Below are positions 1 through 9,700 of a stretch of 64,000 nt of DNA, piece by piece; the stretch's first letter is position 1; each line of letters opens with the position of its first letter. The notes beneath the pieces were generated by a model, which searched no databases, was not told the origin of the DNA, and saw only the letters and a program-made list of their open reading frames with translations. Origin of the DNA: Melastoma dodecandrum (Eukaryota; Streptophyta; Magnoliopsida; Myrtales; Melastomataceae); assembly GCA_029817715.1 (NCBI GenBank), contig JARUPY010000292.1, forward strand, positions 4,109,001 through 4,173,000. The letters are read 5' to 3'. The translations under genes were made by a program, and so were the position numbers.

Positions 1-1
1 A

Positions 2-391
2 GCCGGTCTCGCCATCGCCCCCGAGAAGCCCGATGGCCCCGTCGAGGTCAGCATCCTGCTGACCGACGATGCCGCCGTTCAGGACCTGAACAAGACGTGG
101 CGCGGCAAGGACAAGCCAACGAACGTCCTGTCGTTCCCGGCGGCTCCGCAGCCGCGCCATGCGCAGGTCGCGACGCCGCTGGGCGACGTGGTCCTTGCGT
201 ACGAGACCCTGGTGCGCGAAAGTGCGGAGCAGTCGAAGCCGCTCCAGAATCACCTCGCCCACCTCCTCGTCCATGGCATCCTGCATTGTCTCGGTCAGGA
301 CCACGAGACCGGCGAGGCCGAGGCCGAGGCCATGGAATCCCTCGAGGTCGCGGCCCTCGCGACCCTCGGCATCCCGGATCCCTATGCCTGA
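2..391 (+). CDS. ybeY: YbeY endoribonuclease / rRNA maturation factor (5' end missing)
   Basis: Only the last 129 codons are in the window; the start lies upstream. YbeY is a single-strand specific metallo-endoribonuclease needed for 16S rRNA 3' end maturation and ribosome quality control in the cytoplasm. The zinc site is plain to see: the run [11 protein letters not shown] gives the H-x3-H-x5-H pattern of the UPF0054 family, and the upstream TNVLSFP motif is also typical. A CorC/TlyC gene follows 36 nt later and then lnt, the usual alphaproteobacterial order after phoH-ybeY, so co-transcription is likely. Family assignment is secure; only the N-terminus is unknown. Confidence 0.95.
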   Translation, partial: AGLAIAPEKPDGPVEVSILLTDDAAVQDLNKTWRGKDKPTNVLSFPAAPQPRHAQVATPLGDVVLAYETLVRESAEQSKPLQNHLAHLLVHGILHCLGQDHETGEAEAEAMESLEVAALATLGIPDPYA

Positions 392-427
392 GCGCGCGAC
401 GCCCGAACGCTCCCAGATCAGAGAGAC

Positions 428-1558
428 ATGACCAACGATCGAAGTCGCGGCGCGGCCCTGGCCGCGCCCAGTTCCACCGAGGGCGAATCCCAGAACCGGG
501 AGCCTTGGTACGACCGCCTGCTCCAGGCGCTCCACCTCAAGCCGCGCGATTCCCTGCGCGAGGGGCTTGAGGAGGCGCTGGCGGAGCCGGATGCCGGCGA
601 GAGCGGCCTGACCCCGCTCGAGCGCGTGATGCTCAAGAACGTGCTGGGCCTGCACAAGGTGCGCGTGGACGACGTGATGGTGCCCCGGGCCGACATCGTC
701 GCCGTCTCCAACGAGACGAGCCTCGGCGACCTGCTCAAGCTGTTCCGCACCGCGGGCCATTCCCGCCTGCCAGTCTACGGCGAGACCCTCGACGACCCCC
801 GCGGCATGGTCCACATCCGCGATCTGGTGGACCACATCGCCGCCAAGGCCGAACCGACCCGGCGGAGCGCGCCGGCCGCGGTCAAGACCGCGGAGCCGGC
901 CATCGACGGAGCGGCGGACGCGCCGGCCGCCCCGCGGGTGCGCCGGGTCGCGGCCCGGATCGCGCGCGGGCTGGATCTCGGCAAGGTCGATTTGTCCACG
1001 ACCCTGGCGGCGGCGCGCATCCAGCGGCCCGTCCTGTTCGTGCCCCCCTCCATGCCGGCGATCGACCTGCTGGTGCGGATGCAGGCGACCCGCACCCACA
1101 TGGCGCTGGTGATCGACGAGTATGGCGGCACCGACGGGCTGATCTCCATCGAGGATCTGATCGAGGTCGTGGTCGGCGACATCGAGGACGAGCACGACGT
1201 CGCGGAGGCCAATTACGTCCAGCGGGTCGACGGCGAGGGCGAGGTCTTCGTGGCCGACGCGCGCACGCCCCTGGCCGAGGTGTCGGAGGCGACCGGTGTC
1301 GATCTCGCCGCGGCGGTGGGCGAGATGGCCGAGGAGATCGACACGCTGGGCGGCATGATCGTGACGCTGGCGGGCCGCGTTCCCTCCCGGGGCGAGTTGA
1401 TCGCCGGCCCGGGCGACCTCGAGTTCGAGGTGCTCGACGCGGATCCCCGCCGCCTGAAGCGGCTGCGCTTCCACAAGGGCGCGGCGCGGATCGGTACCGT
1501 CGTGCCGCTCGCCCTGCCCCCGCCCAGTCCGCCGGTTCCCGAGACGCCCCACCCGTGA
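428..1558 (+). CDS. CBS-domain CorC/HlyC (TlyC-like) protein
   Basis: 376 aa soluble protein with a CBS pair (about residues 80-137 and 200-254) and a C-terminal CorC_HlyC transporter-associated domain (about 264-350). There is no DUF21 membrane domain, so it is the short TlyC/CorC form found next to ybeY and lnt in many proteobacteria. The family is linked to Mg/Co homeostasis; the hemolysin name is historical and there is no evidence here for haemolysis. The linker between the CBS motifs (about 138-199) is unusually long and rich in Ala, Pro and Arg. The start ATG at 428 lies 36 nt after ybeY. Identity as a family member is sure, precise function is not. Confidence 0.9.
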   Translation: MTNDRSRGAALAAPSSTEGESQNREPWYDRLLQALHLKPRDSLREGLEEALAEPDAGESGLTPLERVMLKNVLGLHKVRVDDVMVPRADIVAVSNETSLGDLLKLFRTAGHSRLPVYGETLDDPRGMVHIRDLVDHIAAKAEPTRRSAPAAVKTAEPAIDGAADAPAAPRVRRVAARIARGLDLGKVDLSTTLAAARIQRPVLFVPPSMPAIDLLVRMQATRTHMALVIDEYGGTDGLISIEDLIEVVVGDIEDEHDVAEANYVQRVDGEGEVFVADARTPLAEVSEATGVDLAAAVGEMAEEIDTLGGMIVTLAGRVPSRGELIAGPGDLEFEVLDADPRRLKRLRFHKGAARIGTVVPLALPPPSPPVPETPHP

Positions 1559-1568
1559 CGGTGTTGGC

Positions 1569-3242
1569 GTGACCGATCTGGCGGACGCCGTGGCCCGCGC
1601 CCGCGCGGTGCCGGGCGCGCCGGCGCGCGTCTCTGTATGGCGCGCGGTCCAGCGGCTCCAGCGCCTGACCGGCTGGCGCCGCCTCGGGCTGGCGTGGCTC
1701 GTGGGCGCGCTCGGCGCGCTGGCGATGCCGCCCTACGGCGTCCTGCCGGCCCTGGTGATCTCCCTGGCCGTCGCGGTCTGGCTCATGGATGGGGCGGCTG
1801 CGGACCGCCCTGCCCTGCGGCGGCTCTGGCCGTGCTTCCTGATCGGCTGGGCCTGGGGTTTCGGATATCTCACCGCCGGCTTGTGGTGGCTGGGCCAAGC
1901 CTTCTTGGTCGAGGCCGACGAGTTCCTCTGGGCGCTGCCGCTCGGCGTCGTCGGGCTGCCCTTCGGGCTCGGCCTGTTCTACGGGGCAGGATTTGGCGCC
2001 GCGGGCCTGCTGTGGCGCCGCGGACCGGGGCGCATCGCCGCCCTCGCCTTCGGGGTCGCGGCCGCCGAGTGGCTGCGCGGCCACCTGTTCACGGGCTTCC
2101 CGTGGAACACCCTCGGCATGGCGCTGGCCCAGAACCTGTGGCTGATGCAATGGGCCGCCGACATCGGCCTCTACGGCCTCACCGTGCTGGCGATCCTGAT
2201 TTGCGCGGCGCCCGCGACGCTCGCCACCGGTTCCCACCCGCGCAGCCGGTTCGGGCCCTGTGCGGCGGCCGCCATCGTGCTGATCGGCATGGCCCTCTAC
2301 GGAGCCGCGCGCCTCGGGCCGCCCGATCCCGCGGTGGCCGGCGTGCGCCTGCGCCTCGTTCAGCCCAACCTCCCCCAGGACGCCAAATTCAGGCCCGAGA
2401 ACCGGGCCGATATCGTCGACCGCTACATCGAGCTCAGCCAGCGCCCGGTGGAGGCCGGCGAGCCCGAGCCAACCCACATCGTCTGGCCGGAATCGGCCTT
2501 CCCGTTCCTGATCCAGCGCGATCCCGAGGCCCTGGCCAAGGTGGCGGCGGGCCTCAAGCCCGGCCAGCACCTGATCACCGGTGCCGCCCGCGCCGAGGAG
2601 CCCCTGCCCGGCGAGCGCCTGCGCTACTTCAACGCCGTGATGGTGATCGGGCCGGACGGCCGGATCTCCGACACCTACGACAAGGTCCACCTCGTCCCGT
2701 TCGGCGAGTACCTGCCCGGGCCGCTCGATACCGCCTTGCGGGCGCTCGGCCTGCGCCAGTTCGTGGCGGTCCCGGGGGGCTTCTCGGCTGGGGCGCTCGC
2801 GGCGCAGCGGATCCTGGCGGTGCCGGGCCTGCCGCCGGTGGCGGCGACGATCTGCTACGAGGCGATCTTTCCGGGCGCGATTCTGCCCGCCGGCCGCGCC
2901 GCGCCCGCCGCCCACCCTCCGGGGCTGATCCTGAACGTCACCAACGACGCATGGTTCGGCGACACGCCGGGTCCGCGCCAGCACCTCGCCCAGGCCCGCT
3001 TGCGCGCCGTCGAGGAGGGGTTGCCCCTGGTCCGCGACGCCAACACCGGGATCTCCGCGGTGATCGATCCCCATGGCCGCATCGTCGCGCGGACCCAGCT
3101 GGACGCCGAGACCTGGCTCGATGCCGATCTGCCCGCGGCGATCATCGGCGGGACCCTGTACGGCCGCTTCGGCGACGCCGCCTTCGGGGTGATGCTCGCC
3201 GCCTGCCTCGGGAGCGCCCTCGTCGCGCGGCGGCGTCCGTGA
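1569..3242 (+). CDS. lnt: Apolipoprotein N-acyltransferase
   Basis: Lnt adds the third acyl chain to the N-terminal cysteine of apolipoproteins in the inner membrane. The 557 aa protein has a polytopic N-terminal half (hydrophobic segments to about residue 245) and a periplasmic nitrilase-fold domain. The Glu-Lys-Cys catalytic triad is visible: E308 in WPESAFP, K372 in YDKVHLVPFGEYLPG and C429 in TICYEAIFPG. The frame begins with GTG 10 nt after the TlyC-like stop, which suggests translation as part of the ybeY-tlyC-lnt operon. A later start cannot be excluded, since the first 30 residues are not hydrophobic. Confidence 0.95.
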   Translation: MTDLADAVARARAVPGAPARVSVWRAVQRLQRLTGWRRLGLAWLVGALGALAMPPYGVLPALVISLAVAVWLMDGAAADRPALRRLWPCFLIGWAWGFGYLTAGLWWLGQAFLVEADEFLWALPLGVVGLPFGLGLFYGAGFGAAGLLWRRGPGRIAALAFGVAAAEWLRGHLFTGFPWNTLGMALAQNLWLMQWAADIGLYGLTVLAILICAAPATLATGSHPRSRFGPCAAAAIVLIGMALYGAARLGPPDPAVAGVRLRLVQPNLPQDAKFRPENRADIVDRYIELSQRPVEAGEPEPTHIVWPESAFPFLIQRDPEALAKVAAGLKPGQHLITGAARAEEPLPGERLRYFNAVMVIGPDGRISDTYDKVHLVPFGEYLPGPLDTALRALGLRQFVAVPGGFSAGALAAQRILAVPGLPPVAATICYEAIFPGAILPAGRAAPAAHPPGLILNVTNDAWFGDTPGPRQHLAQARLRAVEEGLPLVRDANTGISAVIDPHGRIVARTQLDAETWLDADLPAAIIGGTLYGRFGDAAFGVMLAACLGSALVARRRP

Positions 3243-3249
3243 CCCCGGC

Positions 3250-4470
3250 ATGACCCCCGACCGCACCGGCCCGGGCCGGTTCCTGCTCGGGCTCGCGCTG
3301 ATGCTGGTCGCGTTCAACCTGCGGCCGGCGCTCAGCACGGTCGGCCCCCTGCTGGCGACGATCCGCGACGGGACCGGCCTCGGCGCGGGTGGGGCCGCGA
3401 TCCTCACGACGCTGCCGGTCCTCTGCCTCGGCATCGCCTGCGCGCTGGCCGCGCCACTGATCCGGCGGATCGGGGCCGATCTCGCGGTGCTCGCGGGCAC
3501 CGCCATCCTGGCGGCCGGGCTGACCCTGCGCGGCCTCGGCGGCCTCGGCCCGCTGTTTGCCGGGACGGCGCTCGCCGCCATCGGCATCGGCCTCGACAAC
3601 GTGCTGCTGCCCGCCCTGGTGAAGCGCGATTTCGCCGGCAGCAGCGGCCTGATGACCGGGCTCTACACCATGACGCTCTGCCTCGGCGCCGCGGCCGGGG
3701 CGGGTGCGGCGGTGCCGGTCGAGCACGCCCTCGGGGGTGGCTGGCCCTCGGCCCTGGCGATCTGGGCGCTGCCGGCGCTGGCCGCCGGCCTTCTCTGGAT
3801 CCCGTTCGCCCGCCGGCCAAGCGCGCGGGCGGCCCCCTCGGCCGGGCGGCTGCTGCGCAACCCCCTCGCGTGGTGGGTGACGGGCTTCATGGGCCTGCAA
3901 TCCTCCCTCGCCTATATCCTGTTCGGCTGGCTGCCGCTGCTGTTGCAGGGGCGCGGTCTCTCGCCGCTGGATGCCGGCCTGTTCGCCTCGCTGGTCACGC
4001 TGGTTCAGGCACCGGGCGCGCTTCTGGTCGCCATGCTCGCAGCCCGCGGGCGCGATCAGCGCGCCTGGATCGTCGCGATCCCCGGCCTGACCGCCGCCGC
4101 CTTCCTTGTCCTCGCCTTCGGGGCGGAGTCCCTGCGCGTCCCGGCCGCCTGCGCGCTCGGCTTCGGGATCGGCGGCTGCTTCGGCCTCGGGCTGACCCTG
4201 ATCGTGCTCCGCGCGGCGGATGCGGCGAGCGCCGCGGGCCTGTCGGCCATGGCGCAGGGCATCGGCTATGCGGGGGCGTGCCTCGGCCCGCTGGCCTTCG
4301 GGCTCGCCCATGAAGTCACGGGCGGATGGGGCGTACCCGGTGCCCTGTTCGCGGCCATCGCGGTCGCGGCGATCCTGATCGGCCTCGCCGCTGGGCGCGA
4401 CCGCAAGGTCAGCGCGGCGGAACCGGAGCCGCAAACGGCCGCTGCACGGCGGCTCGCCTCGGCCCCCTGA
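3250..4470 (+). CDS. MFS permease, CynX/NimT family
   Basis: 406 aa, with about twelve hydrophobic segments. The N-terminal stretch with FNLRPALSTVGPLL is characteristic of the CynX/NimT branch of the major facilitator superfamily (cyanate, 2-nitroimidazole and similar small solutes). The start lies only 7 nt after the lnt stop, so it may ride on the same transcript. No cyanase or other cyanate gene is nearby, so the substrate cannot be named. Confidence 0.85.
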   Translation: MTPDRTGPGRFLLGLALMLVAFNLRPALSTVGPLLATIRDGTGLGAGGAAILTTLPVLCLGIACALAAPLIRRIGADLAVLAGTAILAAGLTLRGLGGLGPLFAGTALAAIGIGLDNVLLPALVKRDFAGSSGLMTGLYTMTLCLGAAAGAGAAVPVEHALGGGWPSALAIWALPALAAGLLWIPFARRPSARAAPSAGRLLRNPLAWWVTGFMGLQSSLAYILFGWLPLLLQGRGLSPLDAGLFASLVTLVQAPGALLVAMLAARGRDQRAWIVAIPGLTAAAFLVLAFGAESLRVPAACALGFGIGGCFGLGLTLIVLRAADAASAAGLSAMAQGIGYAGACLGPLAFGLAHEVTGGWGVPGALFAAIAVAAILIGLAAGRDRKVSAAEPEPQTAAARRLASAP

Positions 4471-4636
4471 CCGATACGGCGCGGTCGGCCGACGACGGTG
4501 CTGGGTGGATGGCGGGCGCGTTCCCGCCCTCGCCGCCCGAACCCGCTTGACGGATGCCGCGGACGCCCCACGATTACTCGGAGTATTGCGTCGCGTCGGC
4601 CGAGGGGGCGACCGGCCTCCTGCGTAGGGTGAGGGC

Positions 4637-5161
4637 ATGACACGCATCAACCGGTCCAGCATCCGTCCGGCGTCAGTCGCGCTGCTGGCGCTGTTCCTGA
4701 CGACGACCTGTGCCAAGGCGCGCGGGTTCGGAGGTGGTTTCCATGGCGGCGGGTTCGGTGGAACCCGCGCGGGGGCCTGGGGCCGCCCGCCAGGTCCGGT
4801 CCTGCCGGGGACACCTGATCTTCGCAGCGGGGTCCGACCCGGCTTCGACCACCTCTACCCGCACGTCCACCATCACTGGCGGCGACGCCACTGGGGCTAT
4901 TACGGGTACGGGCTCGGCGGCCTCGGCCTGGGGTTCGGGCTCGGTGGCTTGTTCGGCGCCTATGCCGATCCGTATTTCGATGAGGACGTCACCGCACCGC
5001 GGGTGGAGGTGCCCGTCGAAGTGCCGGTCGAGGCGCCGGCGACGATCGAGGGCGCGCCCGAACGATCCGCGGTCGCCGCCTGCGCCCGCCGTTTCAAGAC
5101 CTACGACCCGGCAACGCAGACCTATGTGGGCAAGGGCTACGTCCGGCGCCGCTGCCCCTGA
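4637..5161 (+). CDS. Secreted Gly-rich protein with BA14K-like C-terminus
   Basis: 174 aa with an N-terminal signal peptide (hydrophobic run about residues 12-27, likely cut near AKA-RG). Then comes a Gly/His-rich low-complexity region with GGG and FGG repeats, a Gly/Leu/Tyr stretch, and a short acidic Val/Pro/Glu repeat. The last 30 residues carry a CARRFKTYDP...Y.G......RC pattern that matches the C-terminal signature of BA14K-family secreted proteins of Rhizobiales. It is probably periplasmic or surface exposed. GGGTGAGG just before the ATG is a good ribosome site. Function is unknown; the BA14K match is by motif only. Confidence 0.7.
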   Translation: MTRINRSSIRPASVALLALFLTTTCAKARGFGGGFHGGGFGGTRAGAWGRPPGPVLPGTPDLRSGVRPGFDHLYPHVHHHWRRRHWGYYGYGLGGLGLGFGLGGLFGAYADPYFDEDVTAPRVEVPVEVPVEAPATIEGAPERSAVAACARRFKTYDPATQTYVGKGYVRRRCP

Positions 5162-5221
5162 GCGGACCTCGCACGGCGTGACGCGGATGGTCGGACACCC
5201 GGACGACGCGCGACGCAAAGG

Positions 5222-5255
5222 AAAGGCCCCGCGGACGTGAATCCGCGGGGCCTTT
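5222..5255. terminator. Bidirectional rho-independent-like terminator
   Basis: A perfect 14-bp inverted repeat with a 6-nt loop (arms 5222-5235 and 5242-5255) starts with AAAGG and ends with CCTTT, so either strand gives a GC stem with a short A/T flank. It sits between the convergent ends of the BA14K-like gene and the catalase gene and can serve both. Confidence 0.8.
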
Positions 5256-5277
5256 CGTCGACCGGGCCCGCGAAACC

Positions 5278-6867
5278 TTACTCGGCGGCGACCCGGTGCG
5301 CCAGCGAGCCGTCCGTGTAGGTCTCGGACTGCAGGCGCTTGCCCGGGGCGGCGCGGCCCGGCAGCGGCGGCAGGGCCTTGGCCTTCTCCAGATCGATGCC
5401 CGCACCCTCGGCGACGCGGCGGCCGTAATCCTCGTCCGCGTGCCAGAAGTGCCAGACCATCCGCAGTTGGATCGGCTCCGGGCACTGCTTCATGTCGGCC
5501 ACGAGGTTGGCGATCAGGTCGTCACGCTCCCAATCCTGGAACGAGCGGTAGCGCACGCCGGCTTGGGTGTAGTCATCCTCGGTCCGCGAGGTCTGGTAGC
5601 GGCCGAGATTGCCCTGGACCGGCTGGTGGTAGTCCTTGGCAGGCTTCGGGGCCTCGCGCAGGCCCTCGGCCAGCGTCGACGGCTCGTAGTTGATGTGCCG
5701 GTTCGGGCCGGTGCCGTCGACCGTGTAGGCCATCTGACCGTCGCGCTGGTTCGAGTAGACCTTCACGCCGGGCTGCGGCGCGTTGATCGGCAGCTGGAGG
5801 TAGTTGGCGCCGACACGGTAGCGCTGCGTGTCCGAGTAGGACAGCGTCCGGCCCTGGAGCATCTTGTCGTCCGAGAAGTCGATGCCGTCGACCAGCACGC
5901 CGGTGCCGAAGGCCGACTGCTCGACCTCAGCGAAGAAGTTGTCCGGCACCCGGTCGAGCACCATCCGACCGCAGGGCAGCAGCGGGAACTGGTCCACCGG
6001 CCACAGCTTGGTGTCGTCCAGCGGGTCGAACGAGAGATGATCGTTCGGGCCATCCGGCATGATCTGCACGCAGAATTCCCACTCGGGGAAATTGCCGGCC
6101 TTGATGTTGTCGTACAGGTCGCGGGTCGCGTGGCCGACATCCTTGGCCTGGATCTCGGAAGCCTGCTGCGAGGTCAGGTTCCGGACGCCCTGCTTGGGCT
6201 CCCAGTGGAACTTGCAGAGCACCGCCTCACCCTGGTCGTTGACCAGCTTGTAGGTGTTGACGCCCGAGCCTTCCATCTCGCGGTAATTGGCCGGGATGCC
6301 CCAGGGCGACTTCAGGTGTGTCACCATGTGGATCGACTCGGGGTGCTGAGCCACGAAGTCGAAGAAGCGCCACGCCTCCTGGCGGTTCGTCACCGGATCC
6401 GGCTTGAACGCGTGGATCATGTCGGGGAACTTGATCGCGTCGCGGATGAAGAACACCTTGAGGTTGTTGCCGACGAGGTCCCAGTTGCCGTCGACGGTCT
6501 TGAACTTCACCGCGAAGCCGCGCGGATCACGCTCGGTCTCCGGGCTTTCCTTGGCGCCGGCCACGGTCGAGAACCGCACGAACATCGGCGTCTTCACGCC
6601 GGTCTCGTTCAGCACGCGGGCGCGGGTGTACTTGGAGGCCGGCTCGTGACCGATTTTGCCGTAGGCCTCGAAATAGCCGTGGGCGCCGGCGCCGCGGGCG
6701 TGGACGACGCGCTCCGGGATCCGCTCGCGATCGAAGTGCGTGATCTTCTCGATGAACTGGTAGTTCTCGAGCGTCGCGGGGCCGCGCTCACCGACCGTGC
6801 GGGTGCTCTGGTTGTCGCGGACGGGATGCCCTTGGCGCGTTGTCAGGATCGGGCGTTGATCGCTCAT
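5278..6867 (-). CDS. katA: Monofunctional haem catalase
   Basis: Splits hydrogen peroxide to water and oxygen. The 529 aa length fits small-subunit (clade 3 type) catalases. Active-site residues are all present: H56 in [13 protein letters not shown]129 in DGNWD, and the proximal haem ligand Y344 in [10 protein letters not shown]. The C-terminal immune-responsive region of the family follows. It is transcribed away from oxyR, with 135 nt between the two starts, so peroxide induction through OxyR is likely. The symbol katA follows the family; the organism's own name may differ. Confidence 0.96.
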   Translation of the reverse strand: MSDQRPILTTRQGHPVRDNQSTRTVGERGPATLENYQFIEKITHFDRERIPERVVHARGAGAHGYFEAYGKIGHEPASKYTRARVLNETGVKTPMFVRFSTVAGAKESPETERDPRGFAVKFKTVDGNWDLVGNNLKVFFIRDAIKFPDMIHAFKPDPVTNRQEAWRFFDFVAQHPESIHMVTHLKSPWGIPANYREMEGSGVNTYKLVNDQGEAVLCKFHWEPKQGVRNLTSQQASEIQAKDVGHATRDLYDNIKAGNFPEWEFCVQIMPDGPNDHLSFDPLDDTKLWPVDQFPLLPCGRMVLDRVPDNFFAEVEQSAFGTGVLVDGIDFSDDKMLQGRTLSYSDTQRYRVGANYLQLPINAPQPGVKVYSNQRDGQMAYTVDGTGPNRHINYEPSTLAEGLREAPKPAKDYHQPVQGNLGRYQTSRTEDDYTQAGVRYRSFQDWERDDLIANLVADMKQCPEPIQLRMVWHFWHADEDYGRRVAEGAGIDLEKAKALPPLPGRAAPGKRLQSETYTDGSLAHRVAAE

Positions 6868-6967
6868 GCGTACCGTCTCTCCATTTCGAGAAGGCTCTCG
6901 GTGACAACCTGGCCAGCCGGGATCTGTTCTCGCGGGCGGTTATGATCCCCGCGGTACCCCGAGGCAA

Positions 6968-7004
6968 ATGCATCGTCGCAAAGGTTGTGATAGGCGCAGC
7001 CTAT
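6968..7004 (+). promoter_or_regulatory. OxyR-type binding site overlapping the oxyR start codon
   Basis: The intergenic stretch between catalase and oxyR ends with ATAG-N7-CTAT (6990-7004), the classical OxyR half-operator. The two preceding tetranucleotides at the same spacing are ATGC (6968-6971) and CAAA (6979-6982), weak matches to the second half. The last CTAT shares bases with the oxyR ATG at 7003. Known LysR-type autoregulation makes repression of oxyR and activation of katA the likely outcome; this is inferred from the sequence only. Confidence 0.6.
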
Positions 7005-7938
7005 GAACCTCGCCGGATTGTCCCTTCGCGACCTCGAATATGTCGTCGCCGTGGCCGACGAGGGGCATTTCGGCCGGGCCGCCGAGCGCTGCAACGTCAG
7101 CCAGCCGACCTTGAGCGTGCAGGTCCGCAAGCTGGAAACGGCCCTCGGGCTGACTTTGTTCGAGCGCTCGAAGCGCCGGATCCTCACGACCGAGGCCGGT
7201 CAGGCCATCGTGCGGCAGGCGCGCGTGGTGCTCGCCGAGGCGCAGCGGCTCCTCGCCCTGGCCAGCGAGGGGCGCGGCTCGCCGCTGACCGGACGCCTGG
7301 TGCTGGCCGCGATCCAGACTCTCGGGCCCTACTTCTTCCCGCTGATCCTGCGGCCGCTGCGCGAGGAATATCCTTTGCTGATGCTCTCGCTGCAGGAATC
7401 CCGGACCGCCGAGATCATCGAGGGTCTGCGGGACGGACGGATCGACGCCGCCCTGGTCTCGCTGCCGGTCTCGCAGCACGGGCTGACGGTGGCGCCGCTC
7501 TTCGTCGAGCCCTTCTGGCTCACTTGCCCCGCCGAGCATGCCCTCGCCCGCGGCGGCGCCCTCTCGGCCACCGAGATCGCCGGGCCCGACCTTCTGCTCC
7601 TCGATGAGGGGAACTGCCTGCGTGATCAGGCGATCGCGGCCTGCGGAGCGGGATCTTCGGTCGGCCGCCACGCCACGAGCCTGGAGACCCTGCGCTCCAT
7701 GGTGGCGGCCGGCGCCGGCTACACCCTGCTCCCTGCGCTGGCCGTGCCGGCCGGGCCCGATCCGAGCGGTCTGACCGTGACCCGGGCCTTCGATGTCGAC
7801 GGCTCGGGCCGCACCATCGCCCTCGCCTGGCGCGCCAGCGATCCCCGCGCCGCGGGGCTGACCGCGTTGGCGGCCTTCTTCCGGGCGCACGCGCCGCCGG
7901 GCACCGCGGCCTGCCGCGACGGAGACGCCGCCGCGTGA
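7003..7938 (+). CDS. oxyR: LysR-family hydrogen peroxide sensor OxyR
   Basis: 311 aa LysR-type regulator: winged helix-turn-helix at about residues 6-65 and a two-lobed sensor domain from about 95. The redox pair is visible as C205 and C214, nine residues apart in NCLRDQAIAAC, the same spacing as Cys199/Cys208 of E. coli OxyR. Divergent to the catalase gene, with an OxyR-like site over its own start. This makes a peroxide-responsive regulator far more likely than another LysR protein. Confidence 0.93.
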   Translation: MNLAGLSLRDLEYVVAVADEGHFGRAAERCNVSQPTLSVQVRKLETALGLTLFERSKRRILTTEAGQAIVRQARVVLAEAQRLLALASEGRGSPLTGRLVLAAIQTLGPYFFPLILRPLREEYPLLMLSLQESRTAEIIEGLRDGRIDAALVSLPVSQHGLTVAPLFVEPFWLTCPAEHALARGGALSATEIAGPDLLLLDEGNCLRDQAIAACGAGSSVGRHATSLETLRSMVAAGAGYTLLPALAVPAGPDPSGLTVTRAFDVDGSGRTIALAWRASDPRAAGLTALAAFFRAHAPPGTAACRDGDAAA

Positions 7939-8082
7939 ATCTTTCCCGGACGGCGACGGCCCGAGCCCTGATCTGGAAGCAGGGCCCCTGCACCGAAACT
8001 GTGCCGTGACAGGGCCAATATTGCCGTGTAGCGGCGTCTGACGCCCGACGGTCTTGAGCGGGCACATTCTTCATCGGTCGCC

Positions 8083-9138
8083 TTGCCCTCTCTCCGCACC
8101 CTCGGCCTCTGGGCCGCCCTCGTCGTCGTTTCCGCGGCGGTCTCGTACGGCCTGATGTACGCGCGGTTCCCGGCGGCGCTGCTGCTCGGGCCGATGATCG
8201 GGGCCATCGCGTTCGGCGTCGGCGGGTCGCGGCTCCACGTACCGCGACCTGCGTTCCAAGCATCACAGGCGATGATCGGCTGCCTCGTGGCCCACGCCGT
8301 CACCGGGCAGATCGCCCAGACCCTGCTGGAGGACGGCCCGCTCATCGTCGCCGTCGTGCTGGTGACGGTCGCGGTCAGCGGCGTCGTCGGCTGGGTCCTC
8401 ACGCGCCTGCGGGTGCTCCCTGGCACCACCGCCGCCTGGGGCTCCTCGCCGGGGGGCGCCTCCGCCATGGTGGCGATGGCCGAGGATTTCGGTGCGGATC
8501 CGCGGCTCGTGGCCTTCATGCAGTATGTCCGCGTGGCCGCGGTCGTCTTTTCGGCGTCGCTCGCCGCCCGGTTCCTGATGGAGGCGCCCGTCTCCGCGGC
8601 CGCCTCGGGAGCGGGCGAGGCGACCGGGCCGCTCTCCCTGCTGGCCACCCTGGCGGTCGCCGTCGTGGGCGCGGGCGCGGCCCTCGCCCTGCGGGTGCCG
8701 GCGGGCGCCCAGGTCGGACCGATGGTGCTGGGGAGCCTGCTCCACGCCACCGGCCTTGTCCGCATGGCCCTGCCGGTGCCGATCCTCGAACTCGCCTATG
8801 CCTGCATCGGCATCTATGTCGGCCTGCGCTTCACCCGGGAGACCCTGCGGCTGACCTTCACGGCCCTTCCGGGCATCCTGGTGGCGACCTTCTCGGTGAT
8901 CGCCCTCTGCGCCGCCTGGGGCTGGGGGCTGACCCTGCTGCTGCCGATCGACCTGCTGACCGCGGTCCTCGCCACGAGCCCCGGCGGGCTCGATTCGGTG
9001 GCGATCATCGCGGTCGGCTCGAAGGCCGACGTCTCCTTCGTGCTGGCGGTCCAGACCCTGCGCCTGTTCGTGGTGCTGCTGACAGGCCCGCTGCTCGCCA
9101 AGTGGATCAGCCGGTCCGTGCCCGAGGGGGCGGCCTGA
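8083..9138 (+). CDS. AbrB-duplication family membrane protein
   Basis: 351 aa, almost wholly hydrophobic with about ten membrane segments and two related halves; glycine-rich SSPGGASAMVAMAEDFGADPRLV is typical of the AbrB duplication family (once misnamed ammonia monooxygenase or AbrB regulator). It is likely an inner-membrane transporter of unknown substrate. The frame opens with TTG at 8083. Its stop overlaps the dgkA start by one base (TGATG), so the two are translationally coupled. Confidence 0.8.
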   Translation: MPSLRTLGLWAALVVVSAAVSYGLMYARFPAALLLGPMIGAIAFGVGGSRLHVPRPAFQASQAMIGCLVAHAVTGQIAQTLLEDGPLIVAVVLVTVAVSGVVGWVLTRLRVLPGTTAAWGSSPGGASAMVAMAEDFGADPRLVAFMQYVRVAAVVFSASLAARFLMEAPVSAAASGAGEATGPLSLLATLAVAVVGAGAALALRVPAGAQVGPMVLGSLLHATGLVRMALPVPILELAYACIGIYVGLRFTRETLRLTFTALPGILVATFSVIALCAAWGWGLTLLLPIDLLTAVLATSPGGLDSVAIIAVGSKADVSFVLAVQTLRLFVVLLTGPLLAKWISRSVPEGAA

Positions 9139-9485
9139 TGAACGCCCTGGTCCTCGCCTTCCTCAATTCCTGGCGCGGCCTGCGCCACGGGGCGCGCACC
9201 GAGCGGGCCGTCCGGCAAGAGCTTTTGCTGCTCGCGGTGGGCGTGCCGGTGGCGCTGCTGCTCGGCGCGACCCTCTGGGTGCGCGTTGCCCTGATGGTGA
9301 GCCTGCTGCTGATGCTCGCTGCCGAGTTCCTGAACACCGCCGTCGAGAAGCTCTGCGACCACGTCCATCCGAGCCATCATCCCATGATCGGGCGGGTCAA
9401 GGATCTCGCCTCGGCCGGGACCTTCATGGCGCAGGTGGCGGCGCTGCTGGTGTGGGTGGCGGCGCTGATCGACCGGCTGGTCTGA
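9138..9485 (+). CDS. dgkA: Diacylglycerol kinase, prokaryotic DgkA type
   Basis: 115 aa integral membrane enzyme that phosphorylates diacylglycerol to phosphatidic acid, recycling lipid left over from membrane-derived oligosaccharide synthesis. Three hydrophobic segments and the signature AAEFLNTAVEKLCD (family consensus E-x-x-N-T-A-I-E) are present. I chose ATG 9138 because it overlaps the upstream stop and gives a length close to the usual 120 aa. Confidence 0.93.
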   Translation: MNALVLAFLNSWRGLRHGARTERAVRQELLLLAVGVPVALLLGATLWVRVALMVSLLLMLAAEFLNTAVEKLCDHVHPSHHPMIGRVKDLASAGTFMAQVAALLVWVAALIDRLV

Positions 9486-9700
9486 CCTGCGTCGCGTCCG
9501 CCGCGCTCGCATCCGCTGGCCGGAGCGTTTATCTGGCGGTCAGAGCGTCAGCGGACGGGCGTTGGCAGGCCAATTCGGACACGACACACGGCAGGCCATC
9601 GCGTCGTCCGCTTACGCCCGTGATGCGTCGCAGGTTTTCATCGTAAAGCCGGCGGCCCCTCGCGCGAAACCTCTCAGTGCACCGGCCGAGAAACCGAACC

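Noticed and set aside
882..3599. 905-codon open frame on the minus strand over tlyC and lnt
   Set aside because: Arg/Pro/Ala-rich shadow of well supported genes in a GC-rich genome; no motif.
5296..6945. 549-codon open frame antisense to catalase
   Set aside because: Composition of a complementary-strand shadow; the catalase active site on the other strand is complete.
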